Source: Gonatopus flavifemur (taxonomy: Eukaryota; Arthropoda; Insecta; Hymenoptera; Dryinidae). Taken from it: 64,000 nucleotides of DNA. Positions 34,429 to 45,100 of the stretch are shown one piece after another (positions within the stretch are counted from its first letter, which is position 1; every line of letters starts with the position of its first letter). The stretch lies in NCBI GenBank assembly GCA_018340375.1, contig JAFFJZ010000001.1:56412001-56476000 (forward strand). Reading direction: 5' to 3'. Below the pieces are notes generated by a model. It had not been told where the DNA came from, did not search any database, and was given only the letters and a program-made list of their open reading frames with translations. The position numbers and the translations under genes were made by a program.

Positions 34429-35176
34429 CCCAGGTATGCGTTGACAAATGTACCAAGCTTGGTGCCAAGCTTGAGCCAACGCTAGTCAACATTGGGCCTA
34501 GCATGGTTACCAGCATTGGCACCAAACTAGATTAATGTCTGGGATGATAACAATGTTCAACGCTTGGCATCCAAGCTTCGCTCAATATCAAGATTTAATA
34601 TTGGTTTTATGTTTTGAATCGATATTGGTTTTCGACAGTCACTTTAGTCTAGATAGCACAAGAGTTCTAAAAGAGTTCAGAATCAATGAAATGGATCCAT
34701 AAAGAACTCTTTTAAGACTCTTGTGCTATCTGGGAGGACATTGATAGGATACCCGTATTTGGGCTAACGTACATTCAGGCGTATAATTTTCCAAGTTTCT
34801 GAAATGCGAATAAAGTCCATGTCCACGTCATGTGGTTATATCTAGGCTTACGGCGAGCCAAGTGTCGATTAAAACTTGGTTGACGAAAAATAAATCAAAC
34901 ACAGCGAAATATGCTTAGTCTTAGCAGTGATGTCTGAGGTGCTATCAAGGGTTGGTTAGTTGTGACGGGCCAAGCATCAGTGGAGACTTGGTTAACGAAA
35001 ATTGAATCAAATACGGCAGAATATGCTTGGTCCTAGCATTGGTATCCAAGACTCTATCAACGCTTAATCAACTACGGTGGGCCAAACATTGGCCAAGGCC
35101 AGGCTAACGAGACTTGGCATACCAAGCTTGACGCCAGTCATGGTCCAATTGTCAGTCTTGGTATTACTTGCCTGGG
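34429..35176. mobile_element. CCCAGG...CCTGGG element with TTGGGCCAAG words
   Basis: Ends CCCAGGTATGCGTTGAC and, inverted, CCCAGGCAAGTAATACC; AT on both sides (34427-34428, 35177-35178). The interior repeats CCAAGCTTGG, TTGGGCC, GGCCAAGC and TTGGTGCCAAGC in both orientations. The family has diverged relatives at 3231, 3900 and 6460. A hairpin (34651-34731) is nested inside. It is non-coding. Confidence 0.75.
34651..34731. repeat. 81-bp hairpin nested at the third level
   Basis: AGATAGCACAAGAGTTCTAA and, inverted, AGATAGCACAAGAGTCTTAA at the other side form a long stem around a GGATCC-containing loop. The right side extends to CTATCTGGG, so the original ends were probably CCC...GGG. It sits in 34429-35176, which sits in 34210-35212. 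Confidence 0.65.
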
Positions 35177-35212
35177 ATATGTAGGAATTTTCTAATGAAA
35201 TTTTTTACAGTG

Positions 35213-35944
35213 TAGTCACGAATAAAAATAAATCGTTCATTCTATAATTCTGATATGAACGGAATAAATGTCGAAGAATTTCGAGAAGTTTAACAAATAA
35301 TAATTGTTCTGATCAGTATAAACTGATGAATGATGCAAATCCAGTGGTTCTAGCATTGACGTAGGAGTGTCTCAGAACAGATGAAGAGTTCTTTCTGTCA
35401 TGGAATTTTCTGAAAAGATTTATATATTCAGTGAACGCTTGGTTTGTCACACATAAGAAACAAGCAACACCCTGGTGAGAGTTACTGCAATTTCCCGCTT
35501 GAGAAGAAAGTTTCATCTTGACCCTGCTCGAAGAATCTCATTGAACCGATTGATTCTCATTGATTCCGATGCAGGAAACCGATTCAAACCCATTAAAAAT
35601 TGATTCTCAATGGGTTTGCATCAGTTTTCTGATTTTTTGAACAGGGAGGCCAGGCTGTCGCTTAAGTTGAGTCGAGCTACCCCCCATGCTCAGTACAATA
35701 TGAAAATCCACTGTCAACTAAGGTTGTCTAATGCTCGGGACAGGATCCCACCATGCGCTGAAGATTCTTGTGTGAAATCAGTTTTTTTCTCCAAGCAATA
35801 TTGGTCGAAGGATGGACCAGGCGTGGCGCAGCTTACGATCAATGATGCATCAACGAAAGTGGTTTATTCAGCATTGTCAACTATTCTTGTCTTCACGTAG
35901 ATTGCCCAGCCTTGGTTATCAGCTATATTCTATCGTCAGTATTG
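35213..35944. other. Non-coding stretch
   Basis: No gene or paired termini. A short inverted duplication, TGATTCTCATTGATTCC and AATTGATTCTCAATGGG, occurs near 35550-35610. The 96-codon frame at 35610-35900 has no recognisable domain. Confidence 0.35.
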
Positions 35945-36093
35945 GCAGAGCCTAAAAATTTCACTGTGGTAACTAGGAATTGGCTATTGTAGCTATTTCA
36001 TGTATTTGATACTTGGATAGCGAAAAAAATAGCTACCACGGATAGTTTTTAGCTATTATCAAAATATCGACCACACTATTTTTTTCCGTATAT
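35945..36093. repeat. Degraded AGCTA-word element
   Basis: It contains TTTCACTGTGGTAACTAGG, ATTTGATACTTGGATAGCG, TAGCTACCACGGATAG and an end resembling TTTTTTTCCGTA then TA. It is related to 61431-61613 with a decayed left terminus. Confidence 0.5.
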
Positions 36094-38055
36094 CTATTTG
36101 CCAGATAATTTCGGACGGCTGTTTTGGAAAACGAGCTACCTAGCTATCGTCATAGCCCATCCTACGAGGTCAACGTACGTTTAAAAAAACATTTTCCGAT
36201 ACTCGTAAATATTGAAAAAGCATCAGCTAAAGCGGTTCAATATCAACGAATTCCGTGCAACAATAATTCTACAGACATCGCGTATGAGAGAGAAATTACA
36301 TATCATTTCAAAATAGGTTTTGGTGCTCATCGCACGAATCATAAATATTGAATTCCTCAAATCCCTTGCAATGAATTCCCGGTAACGACCGGGACTTTAT
36401 TCATATTAATTATGCGAACAGAATTGAACACCGCCCCATCTATTTCATCTTGCTTTCTTTATATAACGATGAAAACTGTTTATTCTCCGATTTGTACGAA
36501 TGAAGTTCGTGGAACGTGTAATTCATTTCCGCTCGAATGTAAGTCTTCTTTCAATTACAGAGCGTACTTTGTAACTTCGATACAACAACAAAATTCATCT
36601 TTTGTTGAACGTTATGTAATAAAGAAGAAATGAATCAAACATTCTTTGAAGTCGGCATTCAATAATTGAAACGCCAAGAATATTTTTTCCTCTCCTTTGA
36701 GGGAAACTGCAACGGTTCAGCTGATTATATTTTTGTAACATAATGGGTATTGTTTTTTCTTCCTCGAGTTGAATATTCCGATGTTTTGATATGAAAATGG
36801 AATCCATGAATCCTGAGGAATTCTATTTTGAGAGGAAATATGTAGTATGTAGAATATGTAAAACCATTTGAACTGCTTGTGTTTCGAAATGAAATAAATA
36901 TAACATTTGAAATGAAAAATAGAATGAATTCTTCTCTTTATGTTCATTTCACGGTGATTCTGAATATCATCATCATCATTTCACGGATATATGCTTGTGT
37001 GGTTGTGGAGATTCTCTAAAATTTTCAAAGATACTTGTTGCTACCTACTGATACAAAGCTCGGCAATGAAGCCGCGGTGATGCAGATTGTTTTTGTATCC
37101 AATTACACTAATCCGTTAATCGTATGGGTATAGACACTTTTATAAATCCCGTCCACTTGTCAACAGTTTGTTCGTTTCCCACGTAACATCGATGTAGCGT
37201 CTAATGAATCTAATTGAAAATCCGGTGGCAAATTTCAGAAAACATTGGAGTGATCCGGGGAAGATTTTGGGGAAAGGTAACGTCCGAAATCTCAAACTTT
37301 TGTCGAGTTCTCTTCTAACACTGTTAGAAGGTTCTGCGGGAAGATTCAATCATGTGTAATGGAAACAATTTTCACTTATGTAATTGAAAGATTTCTTGAA
37401 ATTTCAACTGCGCGTGAATGAAAATTCAATTACCAAACTGGAGTATTATGAATGATATAGTATAACAAACATTGAAAATTAAATGACCCACTGTAAAAAA
37501 TGTGCGGAGTTTTTCTTCACACTGTTGGTAGATTTTGTCTCTCCATCGTGTGGGAATTGTTTTTCCAATCAAAAATGAGGGATGTTTCTACCACTTTGAT
37601 GGATTATTTTGTTTTTTTGTGTGTTGAATCCTCTACAAAAGGAGGTAAAATCCATCAGATTATGGTGAAAAATTCCCCATCCATGCAAGAACTTTGCTGC
37701 TACCATTTTTTGGGGAAAAATTCCACAATCATTTTTTACAATGCATGTAACTGAATTCTCAATTCAATTACCAAGAATTGAAATTTTCATTCAAAAGTGC
37801 ACTTGGAAAATGAATGAAATTTCAAGAAATTTTCAACAGTGAAATTATTGCAATATTCTTACTAGTTTATAATCAAACTCTCAGTTGGAATTCTTCAAAA
37901 CCGCTGTCTCAGCATATATTGTTTAAATTGTATGTTGATTTATAATATACATTCGATCTCCCAAGAATCCGCAGAAGGACTCGAGTGAAGTTGAAGCATC
38001 ATTCCCCAACATCTTCCGATAAAAGACTTGATGAGAAGGTGCTGTATCGACTTAC
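36094..38055. other. Non-coding stretch containing one MITE
   Basis: AT-rich unique DNA. The only structured unit is the element at 37489-37743. No flanking exons for the candidate receptor exon at 38056 were recognised here. Confidence 0.4.
37489..37743. mobile_element. CACTGTAAAAAATG MITE
   Basis: Left CACTGTAAAAAATGTGCGG and right, inverted, CATTGTAAAAAATGATTGTG, with GGAGTTTTTC and GAAAAATTCC further in. 255 bp. The outer dinucleotides (CC and CA) differ by one base. It is non-coding; the 84-codon frame across it is incidental. Confidence 0.65.
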
Positions 38056-38113
38056 CACCCCAAGCGAATAAAAAATAGCATCTGATGATGTGCGTGAAGA
38101 TCTCCTCACTTAC
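38056..38113 (-). CDS. Candidate exon of a class B GPCR (ICL2/TM4)
   Basis: On the - strand a pyrimidine-rich acceptor (TTTTGTTTTCAG) is followed by 58 nt and a consensus donor (GTAAGTC). Only one frame is open and it reads VSEEIFTHIIRCYFLFAWG, ending in phase 1 after the G of a split Gly codon. Secretin-family receptors have a short exon (61 bp in several mammalian genes, from memory) that codes for this place: an SE-type start to intracellular loop 2, basic and aromatic residues, and a small-W-G motif in TM4. Here the spacing from SE to WG is about three residues longer than in common family members, which weakens the match. The next exon would be expected to begin with Pro. I found no neighbouring exon in the window, so introns would be very long. 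The alternative is a recursive-splice site, since the junction itself reads CAG|GTAAGT. Confidence 0.45.
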
Positions 38114-38534
38114 CTGAAAACAAAATTAGAAAAGAATATAAATAATTTTCACAAAATCATCCACGTGTCTACGTATTCTGAAGACAATTTAAAAATATAA
38201 TATTCACTGTTCAAATATTCGAACATTCACAAGGGAATGAAAATAATGATTTCAACATCTCTCATAGATAGATATGCAAAAAGGAAAAAGAATCCTCGTC
38301 TAGGCCCATTGGAATGTCTATCGTTGCAATTTAAATGATGAGTAATCGATTCTCTCTCTTCCGATTCGTATTGACGTTACTTCTAAAAGTTATGGCTCCG
38401 ACGAATTGATCCTTTTTCGCGAGAGTCAAACTGTACGGGAAAGCATTGACGAACAATTCACTACGCGATATGTACTCAATGCCAATACGCTCGCTATCAT
38501 TATAACAATACGGCAACGAACGACGGAGACCGTC

Positions 38535-38587
38535 GAGACGACGACAACGACGACTACGACGACTATGCTGCTGCTGCTACTGCTGCC
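38535..38587. repeat. ACG/CTG trinucleotide tract
   Basis: Imperfect ACGACG/ACT units give way to five or six CTG/CTA units. Overlapping frames of poly-Thr and poly-Val on the two strands are artefacts of the tract. Confidence 0.85.
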
Positions 38588-39367
38588 GTAGGGAATTACC
38601 GTTGTACAGAACTTTCCAAATGACAGTATTATAAAAGTCCTAATGTGAGGTTGCAGTGTTAACCGGAGCACAAATGTCTATGTATGCACGTATTATACGA
38701 GAAGACGATAGAAACTGCAGAAAATCAAGTCGATGAAACTTGGAAATTAATGATGTTGCATTAATTTGATCGAATACTCTGAAATTATACTTCGAAAAAC
38801 TTTTCGTTTCCTTGAAACTCGAAATAAACTCTCCTGAATTTAATGATAAAATATTTCCTATGATTGCACAGTCCCCCACTGTATTTTCGCACTCCAAAAC
38901 AATGACGAGGTAGTTGAATTTGATTAATTCTGGATAACAAAATTCGATATAATAATAATTTCGTGATTGAATTATAGGATGATATATCGTTCCAAATATG
39001 TGAGCGAGTTTATTTTTATTTTCTACTCATTTATTCAGAGAATTTCTCAAATTCGACTCGAAATATGGTAATTATTCGAATTAATTGATTTCTCGTTGCT
39101 GACATTTATTGATAGAAATAATATCGACGTTTATGAATTCATATTCGAGTGCATTGACCTTGTTAATCGAATGTAAATGATTCGTGTATCGTGTACGTGT
39201 CTTTCTCATATTCTTTTTATTATCGATTTTATTCATCATTTTGAAAGTTTGTTCACACAGAAGGGATTTAGCATTCAGTTCATTATGGGATTATAAACAG
39301 CAATCTATTTGCTATAATTCATGAAACAATTCTGGAGATTTCAAAAATTGCGATTCAATTTAGTCCA
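38588..39367. other. Non-coding stretch
   Basis: Unique AT-rich sequence, no supported features. Confidence 0.4.
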
Positions 39368-39717
39368 CACCGAGAAAAAGGTGTTTCTCTGACAAATGTT
39401 ACGCATTTGGTTGAACATTTTTGAAAGATATCGTTTCATACAAATAAGGCTTATTCATTATCACCAAACATTGTGTTGAGTCAAGGAACTCATATTTATT
39501 AATTATAACCAAATCATTTATTTGATTCAAACTAATCGAAATTGATTTGAATGAATATGACTTCTTCTCAAATTTAGATTTATCGAGAATATGTGTTGTA
39601 TTTATCAACTAAGGTGTTGATTAAATATTAATAAATTTTCCTTTGGCCGTATCCAACTATACCATTTATTTACTATGAACAAATCTTATTTGAGTCAACG
39701 AATCTTTTTTCTCAGTG
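39368..39717. mobile_element. CACCGAGAAAAAG...CTTTTTTCTCAGTG MITE, CA duplication
   Basis: Inverted ends of about 13 bp with CA on both sides (39366-39367, 39718-39719). 350 bp, non-coding. Words such as ACCAAATCATTTATTTGATT and TTATTTGAGTCAA recur. It belongs to the same terminal class as the CACGG and CACTG elements. Confidence 0.65.
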
Positions 39718-40481
39718 CAAGAATAAACGGATTCTCAATTCATCGGGTTTGAGAATAATCGTCTCATTTATTATGACAACGATTTTTAGCCGTTACTGCG
39801 AAAAATTTCAAGTGCTCCAGGTAAATTCGTTTGTTACTCCATATATAATATTGAAAATTCAACTGTCTTTGTAAATAATTCGCAGGTTTGGCTGAATAAT
39901 CAGCAAATTATTTGCTATTTTAGCCAAAAAATCCGATATCTCGGGAAAAAGTGAGACAGTGTCAGCACCCTTTGCTTTCAATTGATCAGTTTTTATTGTC
40001 ATGTGGTAGTAAATTTTATTGTGAGATCAGTCTCTGTTATAAATTATCCCTGTAAAATCTGAGCGTAGCAATAATGACGGCATTCAACATTTTTGAATCT
40101 CTCTTTTAGATGACTGTAAAACACGTTTCAAAGATATTTAAAAGATGTCTTATGTAACAAATCTAGACGTGAACTCCTCATCGCAAATATCGTGAAAGAA
40201 CTTCAAGAACTCTTCGGTATTTTTCGGATAGTTTTTTGGAGTGCTCCGGAAGAATTCCACAAAAGTATTGATTTGACTATATTTTTTTTCAATGAAGTTG
40301 AATAACTATCTAATAAAAAATATCAGATTACAATTAACGAAACTTAGACTTCTTTACTGTGAAAAATACAAAGTGAAAACGACACCGAAAATGTTTGCAA
40401 GAAGTTCAATCGGGAATGTGGTATCGAAGTAACTTAATTTCCTCGAAAAACTGGAGTAAAAAGTAGATACCAGCGTTCCGG
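39718..40481. other. Non-coding stretch
   Basis: No supported gene. A short AAGATATTTAAAAGATGTCTT stretch near 40130-40150 resembles the subterminal word of the elements at 11307 and 62579 and may be a fragment. Confidence 0.3.
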
Positions 40482-40699
40482 AGTTTCTGAAGTTTGAATC
40501 GTTTATATTGAACCGAATTATTAATCGAATAAAAAAATATTCAGCTACTATTAAAGACCCGGAATCTTGTGATATATTCGTTGACCTCGCTTTCCAGTTC
40601 CAAAGAATTATTGGAGGGGATGAATAACGATGATTCATCAGATTTTGTGAGTTTGAATTTTCGTTGCGTTCCTATAAACAATTCAAACTTCAACAACAT
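40482..40699. mobile_element. GAAGTTTGAATCG MITE, copy C
   Basis: AGTTTCTGAAGTTTGAATCG on the left, ATGTTGTTGAAGTTTGAATT inverted on the right; 218 bp. The interior shares AAAGACCCGGAATCTTG and CAGATTTTGTGAGTTTGAAT with copy A. Confidence 0.75.
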
Positions 40700-41068
40700 A
40701 ATAAGCTTCAAAGAATTTCAGCGAAGAGTTCTTCAGAAAATTTCGAATTCACAGAGTTTTCTGTGACCCTGGAAGAAATTCAGTTATCTTCAAAATATTC
40801 CAAGATTTCGAGATATCGTGAGAGTTATTCAATTATTGATTCATTGATTCCCTGATTTCTAATGGACGAAGGCTGAGTGATTCAACCAAAATAAGGAGTA
40901 CAAGAATGAACTTAGAAAAATAAACATTCAAAACAAAAATATCAGTGGAGTCAAAACCAGACAGAACCAAAAAAATGTTTATCTGAATCAAAATAAAAAA
41001 GCAACAAAATATGCTATAGTCAAATGAAGATACAATAATGAAATGATATACAATAGAATTGACCTTAT

Positions 41069-41246
41069 CACAGTAAAAACTAAAACTGTTAGTTTCAACT
41101 CATTTTAAGATTCAGCCAAAATGAATCCTCTTTCAGCTGAGAGAAAGCGACGGAAACAAATGCCGACACAATAGAACTTCAGTCACTGAATTTCAGTCAC
41201 TTTTTCGAGTAAGATGCAGCCACTTTCAGTCGGACTTTTTACAGTG
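41069..41246. mobile_element. CACAGTAAAAAC...TTTTTACAGTG MITE
   Basis: 178 bp with ends CACAGTAAAAACTAAAACTG and, inverted, CACTGTAAAAAGTCCGACTG; AT on both sides (41067-41068, 41247-41248). The interior repeats TTTCAGTCACT and TTTCAGCTGA words. Confidence 0.6.
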
Positions 41247-41674
41247 ATAGGGTACAAAGGTATAAACAGTTCTACTCAAAGGGGTACACCTGTTCGATTT
41301 TTTTCTCTATTCCTTTATTGGTTTGAATGATGTAAGAACGTCTAAACAATGATCCCCAATAGCAATTGTACACTGGGATGGAGTTCAAAATTTGAAAACT
41401 TCCATCGCAATGCGAGAGTTGGAGGTATTATCCGATTTCAAAATTTCTTTTTTCCTCGGTTTGTCTTGAAGAGTAGCAACTTTTCAACGCTATTACGATC
41501 CAATTCAGACACTTTTTTGTTTTCTCACTCCACTCTATTGTACATTGTGAAAAATCTCTAGACAAAAGTTCAAACACACGTAACGGAACTAATTTCCAAT
41601 CACGTAACTGAGAATTTAAGATACATTTGTATGAAATTTCGTGTGATAGTCAATTTTTTCTCCTAACAATAGTA

Positions 41675-42138
41675 CACTGACAGAAAAACGACCAAATTCG
41701 ATTCAACAAGAAATGTCATCGTGATGCTCAGAAAAAGTGGTTGTAGTCAAAATTAATTGCATTTTTCAGGTAAAAAAACCAGATTTTTTTTCTCGGGATG
41801 ATAATCAGAATATGTACACTGAGGAGAAAGCGACGTGTTCACAGCAACCATCCTCGCATGGTTGAAGACTTACGGTTGCAGTGACCTGAAATCTGGTTAT
41901 GATAACCAGGAAAACAAGACAACATCGCATGAATCTGGTTGTGGCAACTAGATAGAATGGTTAAAACCAAAAATAACTACGCCACCTGGTCATGCGAACC
42001 AGATTTTTCTCTGAGTGTAGTTAATTTTGGCTTCCAACATTTTTTCTGGATGTCACCATCACATTTCTTGGTGAATCAAACCAGATTTCAAGTGATCACG
42101 ACCACGGATGGTCAAACCAGGTCCTTCTGCTATCAGTG
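41675..42138. mobile_element. CACTGACAGAAAAACGACC element, invaded
   Basis: Left CACTGACAGAAAAACGACC after TA; right, inverted, CACTGATAGCAGAAGGACC, before TT. Both arms repeat ACCAGATTT and CTGGTT words. A second element sits inside at 41817-42017. Outer limits are moderately certain. Confidence 0.5.
41817..42017. mobile_element. CACTGAGGAGAAAG...TTTTCTCTGAGTG MITE, TA flanks
   Basis: 201 bp, TA on both sides (41815-41816, 42018-42019). The interior repeats GGTTGTGGCAACTAG and GGTTATGATAACCAGG, palindromes around an ACCAGATT core shared with its host. Confidence 0.65.
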
Positions 42139-45100
42139 TTTGTGCTTCTCCGATGAATTTAATGTAGATTTTTTGTCCTAAGTGCAGATGAAGACATTCC
42201 ATTCATAAGGACGCAGACTTCCTTTACGAGGAGACATGATGCCTCAAATGTCTGTACTGTCGCCATTTTGGACGGAATGATTTGAAAAAAATTGTCCTCT
42301 ACACTTTATTATGTGTACAGTGAACCCTTAACATTTTATTATAATTGTTGTATTTCATCACAAAGAAAAACCCTTGGAAAGTAAAATTTTCGGCCATTTC
42401 AATTGGTTTTATTTAAGCCTTCAATGAATGAGAAAAATAATTTTTTTGTGAAATCACAACATTCGTTATTTGGTGTAATTCCTCATAAAAATTCTCTTTC
42501 CTGGAAGCTGTATTCTATCGCCAGCAATGACGGAGCCAGAAAAACGAAACTCGACACTAAATTTGTCTCACTATTTAAGGACATTCACCACCTCCCCAAA
42601 AAGTGACTAGATTCAAAATTTTTTCTCCCAGTTTTCTAAGAAATAAACAAATAAAATGAAAAACAATGAGCAACTGCATGTTTCTGATATTCCAAGAAGA
42701 TCCACTTGCTAATTAAAATCGATTGTATTCATTAATCGTCCAGAAAACTGGAGGGAGGGATCTAGTAACTTTGCCTCTGGTGAATCCCCTCAAAGTGACA
42801 CCATCGACCTCCGAAGATGCAACCAGACTCATTGATTAGGAAAGGATACAACCAAAATTATTCTGACAAATTACTCGAAAACGAAGCAATGAAATCAAAA
42901 TATCGCTCTGCACAGACTTTCTTCAATCAATAAAGATGGTCTGTACAGAGTGATATTTTCCTTTTATTGCTTCATTTTTGCATAATTTGTCAGGTATCAC
43001 TTGAAAATTCCTCTCTTTGAACTGTTCTCATTAAAATTTAGTACTTTTTGATTCTAGTGGAAACAAAATTTCTCTCAACTCAAAGAAGATAAATCAGGGT
43101 ATAAAATTAAAGTCGACTGATATTTGAAATTTTGTAAATTTACAACGAATCGAGACTCCAAACTCAAATAAAAAAAAGAGTAAATCAACAAAAAGCCCTC
43201 GCGTGTTTTGATTAAGATATCAATGCATTTACGATTCCATTCGGAACACCGTACTACTTTCATTTTAGCATCGGCAACAAGCAATTTCGAAATCATATTT
43301 TACTCGCTTGTATTAACACGAACAATAATCTTTGATATTTTTCTCCATTTCTCAGTTACGAAAGGTGAGAAATGAAATATCTAGCCTCATATTATGCCAC
43401 CCTCCTGGTAAAAAAGAATGAAATCAGTGCCGGCGGTATGAGGCGAGAAGATAAAGATCGTTGTGAGGGTAGATCGAGTTGTGCATAATGCAACGTTGCA
43501 GCATATGTGGGTAATAATAAGAAGGTTTTTTCCTCCCCGATGCTTGGATATGAGTTTCCTACTGGTTATCTTATATTCTCCTCTCTTACATTATCTAAGC
43601 TTTAATTTACGAAGCAGAAGAAATGGAATTAGCGAGTTATAATCTATTAAAGCGTTGATCTAAGAAATCAATTACACATATTCTCGAAGAGAATCTTTCG
43701 TTCGATCATCCACTCGTTTTATTTATCTCGCAACTCTGCATTAAGTAGCTCATATAAAAGGAACGGATATCACCTGAAATGATACGAGATGAACAATATA
43801 TCCGGGATGATAAAAAAAGGAAAGCCGTTAAATTTCATCTCTCGCTTGGATAGGGTAATGAAAGAAAAAAAGTAAGAAGGAGGCTTGTCATTCGCACGTT
43901 CAAACGAAGAACTAAGAATAATAAAAACGATGGTGTTGGAGGAAAGAAAAAAACCGTTTGAGTGTTTCCTCCTTCGCGTTCAAGGATGTTTAAGGTTTTA
44001 TCTTCTCGCACGATTTGACAAAAGAACATCAGTGGTAGTAGAAATCATGCTGTTATAAAGTACAATCCGTGAAGAGGATGAGACAAGAGAGGATGAAATC
44101 GTGTCGCGTTTTCTGTTACCCTACCATGCTCATTTCGTTCTTACTTCATTAAACTCTATGCTTGCTCATCCAAGTGTTGATATTCGCAGAAAAAAAAGTC
44201 ATAAAACAGCCTCGTGATGGACGGATGATTAAGAATTCTCATGAAAATTCGCATCTTTGAACGAATCCGTTCGATGATCAATGAAGACTTGGGTCAACTT
44301 GAATGTAATGACTATGATCGGTGTTTCCAGATTGAAATTTGCAACTGAACAGCGGAAGAGAGTTTAAAGAATGACGTCAAAAAATTGAAATTTCTTCTGG
44401 CATATTGGAAACTGCTTCGATGATGATCGCACGGCATGTGTCTTTCTTTTTCTTATTTTCTCATTCTATATTTCATTTTCTTCTTCTCCTCAAAGACAAC
44501 GTCAGCGAGATTCTTCGAAAATTGACATCCTATTTTTATTTTCCTCGCTTCATAGAAGAAATTTCTATTCAACTAAAATCGATAATCATATTCGATTATC
44601 GACATTTTTCGTTCCATCGTTTCCCTTCGTGGGTTAATTAATGCACAAATAAGTATTGTATTTTCATTTTGTGATATAAAAATTGTTGTTGTTGTTCCGT
44701 AATTTGTTGGTATCATCGTTATCATTTCATCTTACCACCGGAAGGTTGTTTCATATATTTCTATCATTTGTTTCATCCTATTCAGAACTTTTTCATTCGT
44801 CATTTCATCAATCCATTCCCTTTTCAGCGTCCTTCAATCGTATCGTATCTCTCGGATGGATCGATTCTTTTTTATCTGAAACCCCTATCGTTTATTTCTT
44901 TCAACTGTACAGTTGGACTCTATGTATACACACACACACACACACATATATATTATTAAAAGTTTCTTTTCAACTTTGAGGTCACCATTGTTAGACCGTG
45001 GAAGTCGTTCTACTGATCAAAGACCTTATTTGCTCTTGTCATTCTATTCTTCATCTTTCTTTCCTTCATTCTTTTTGTGTGGAAGAAACAAGGATGATAT

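Larger units (their letters stand above)
34210..35212. mobile_element. CACTGTAAAAA...TTTTTACAGTG element, invaded
   Basis: Left end CACTGTAAAAAATAATCGG, right end GAAATTTTTTACAGTG. The outer dinucleotides are CA and TA, so one copy of the duplication has changed or it was never exact. Without the nested element the host is only about 255 bp, with GGAATTTTCC-type words in both arms. It is non-coding. Confidence 0.7.
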
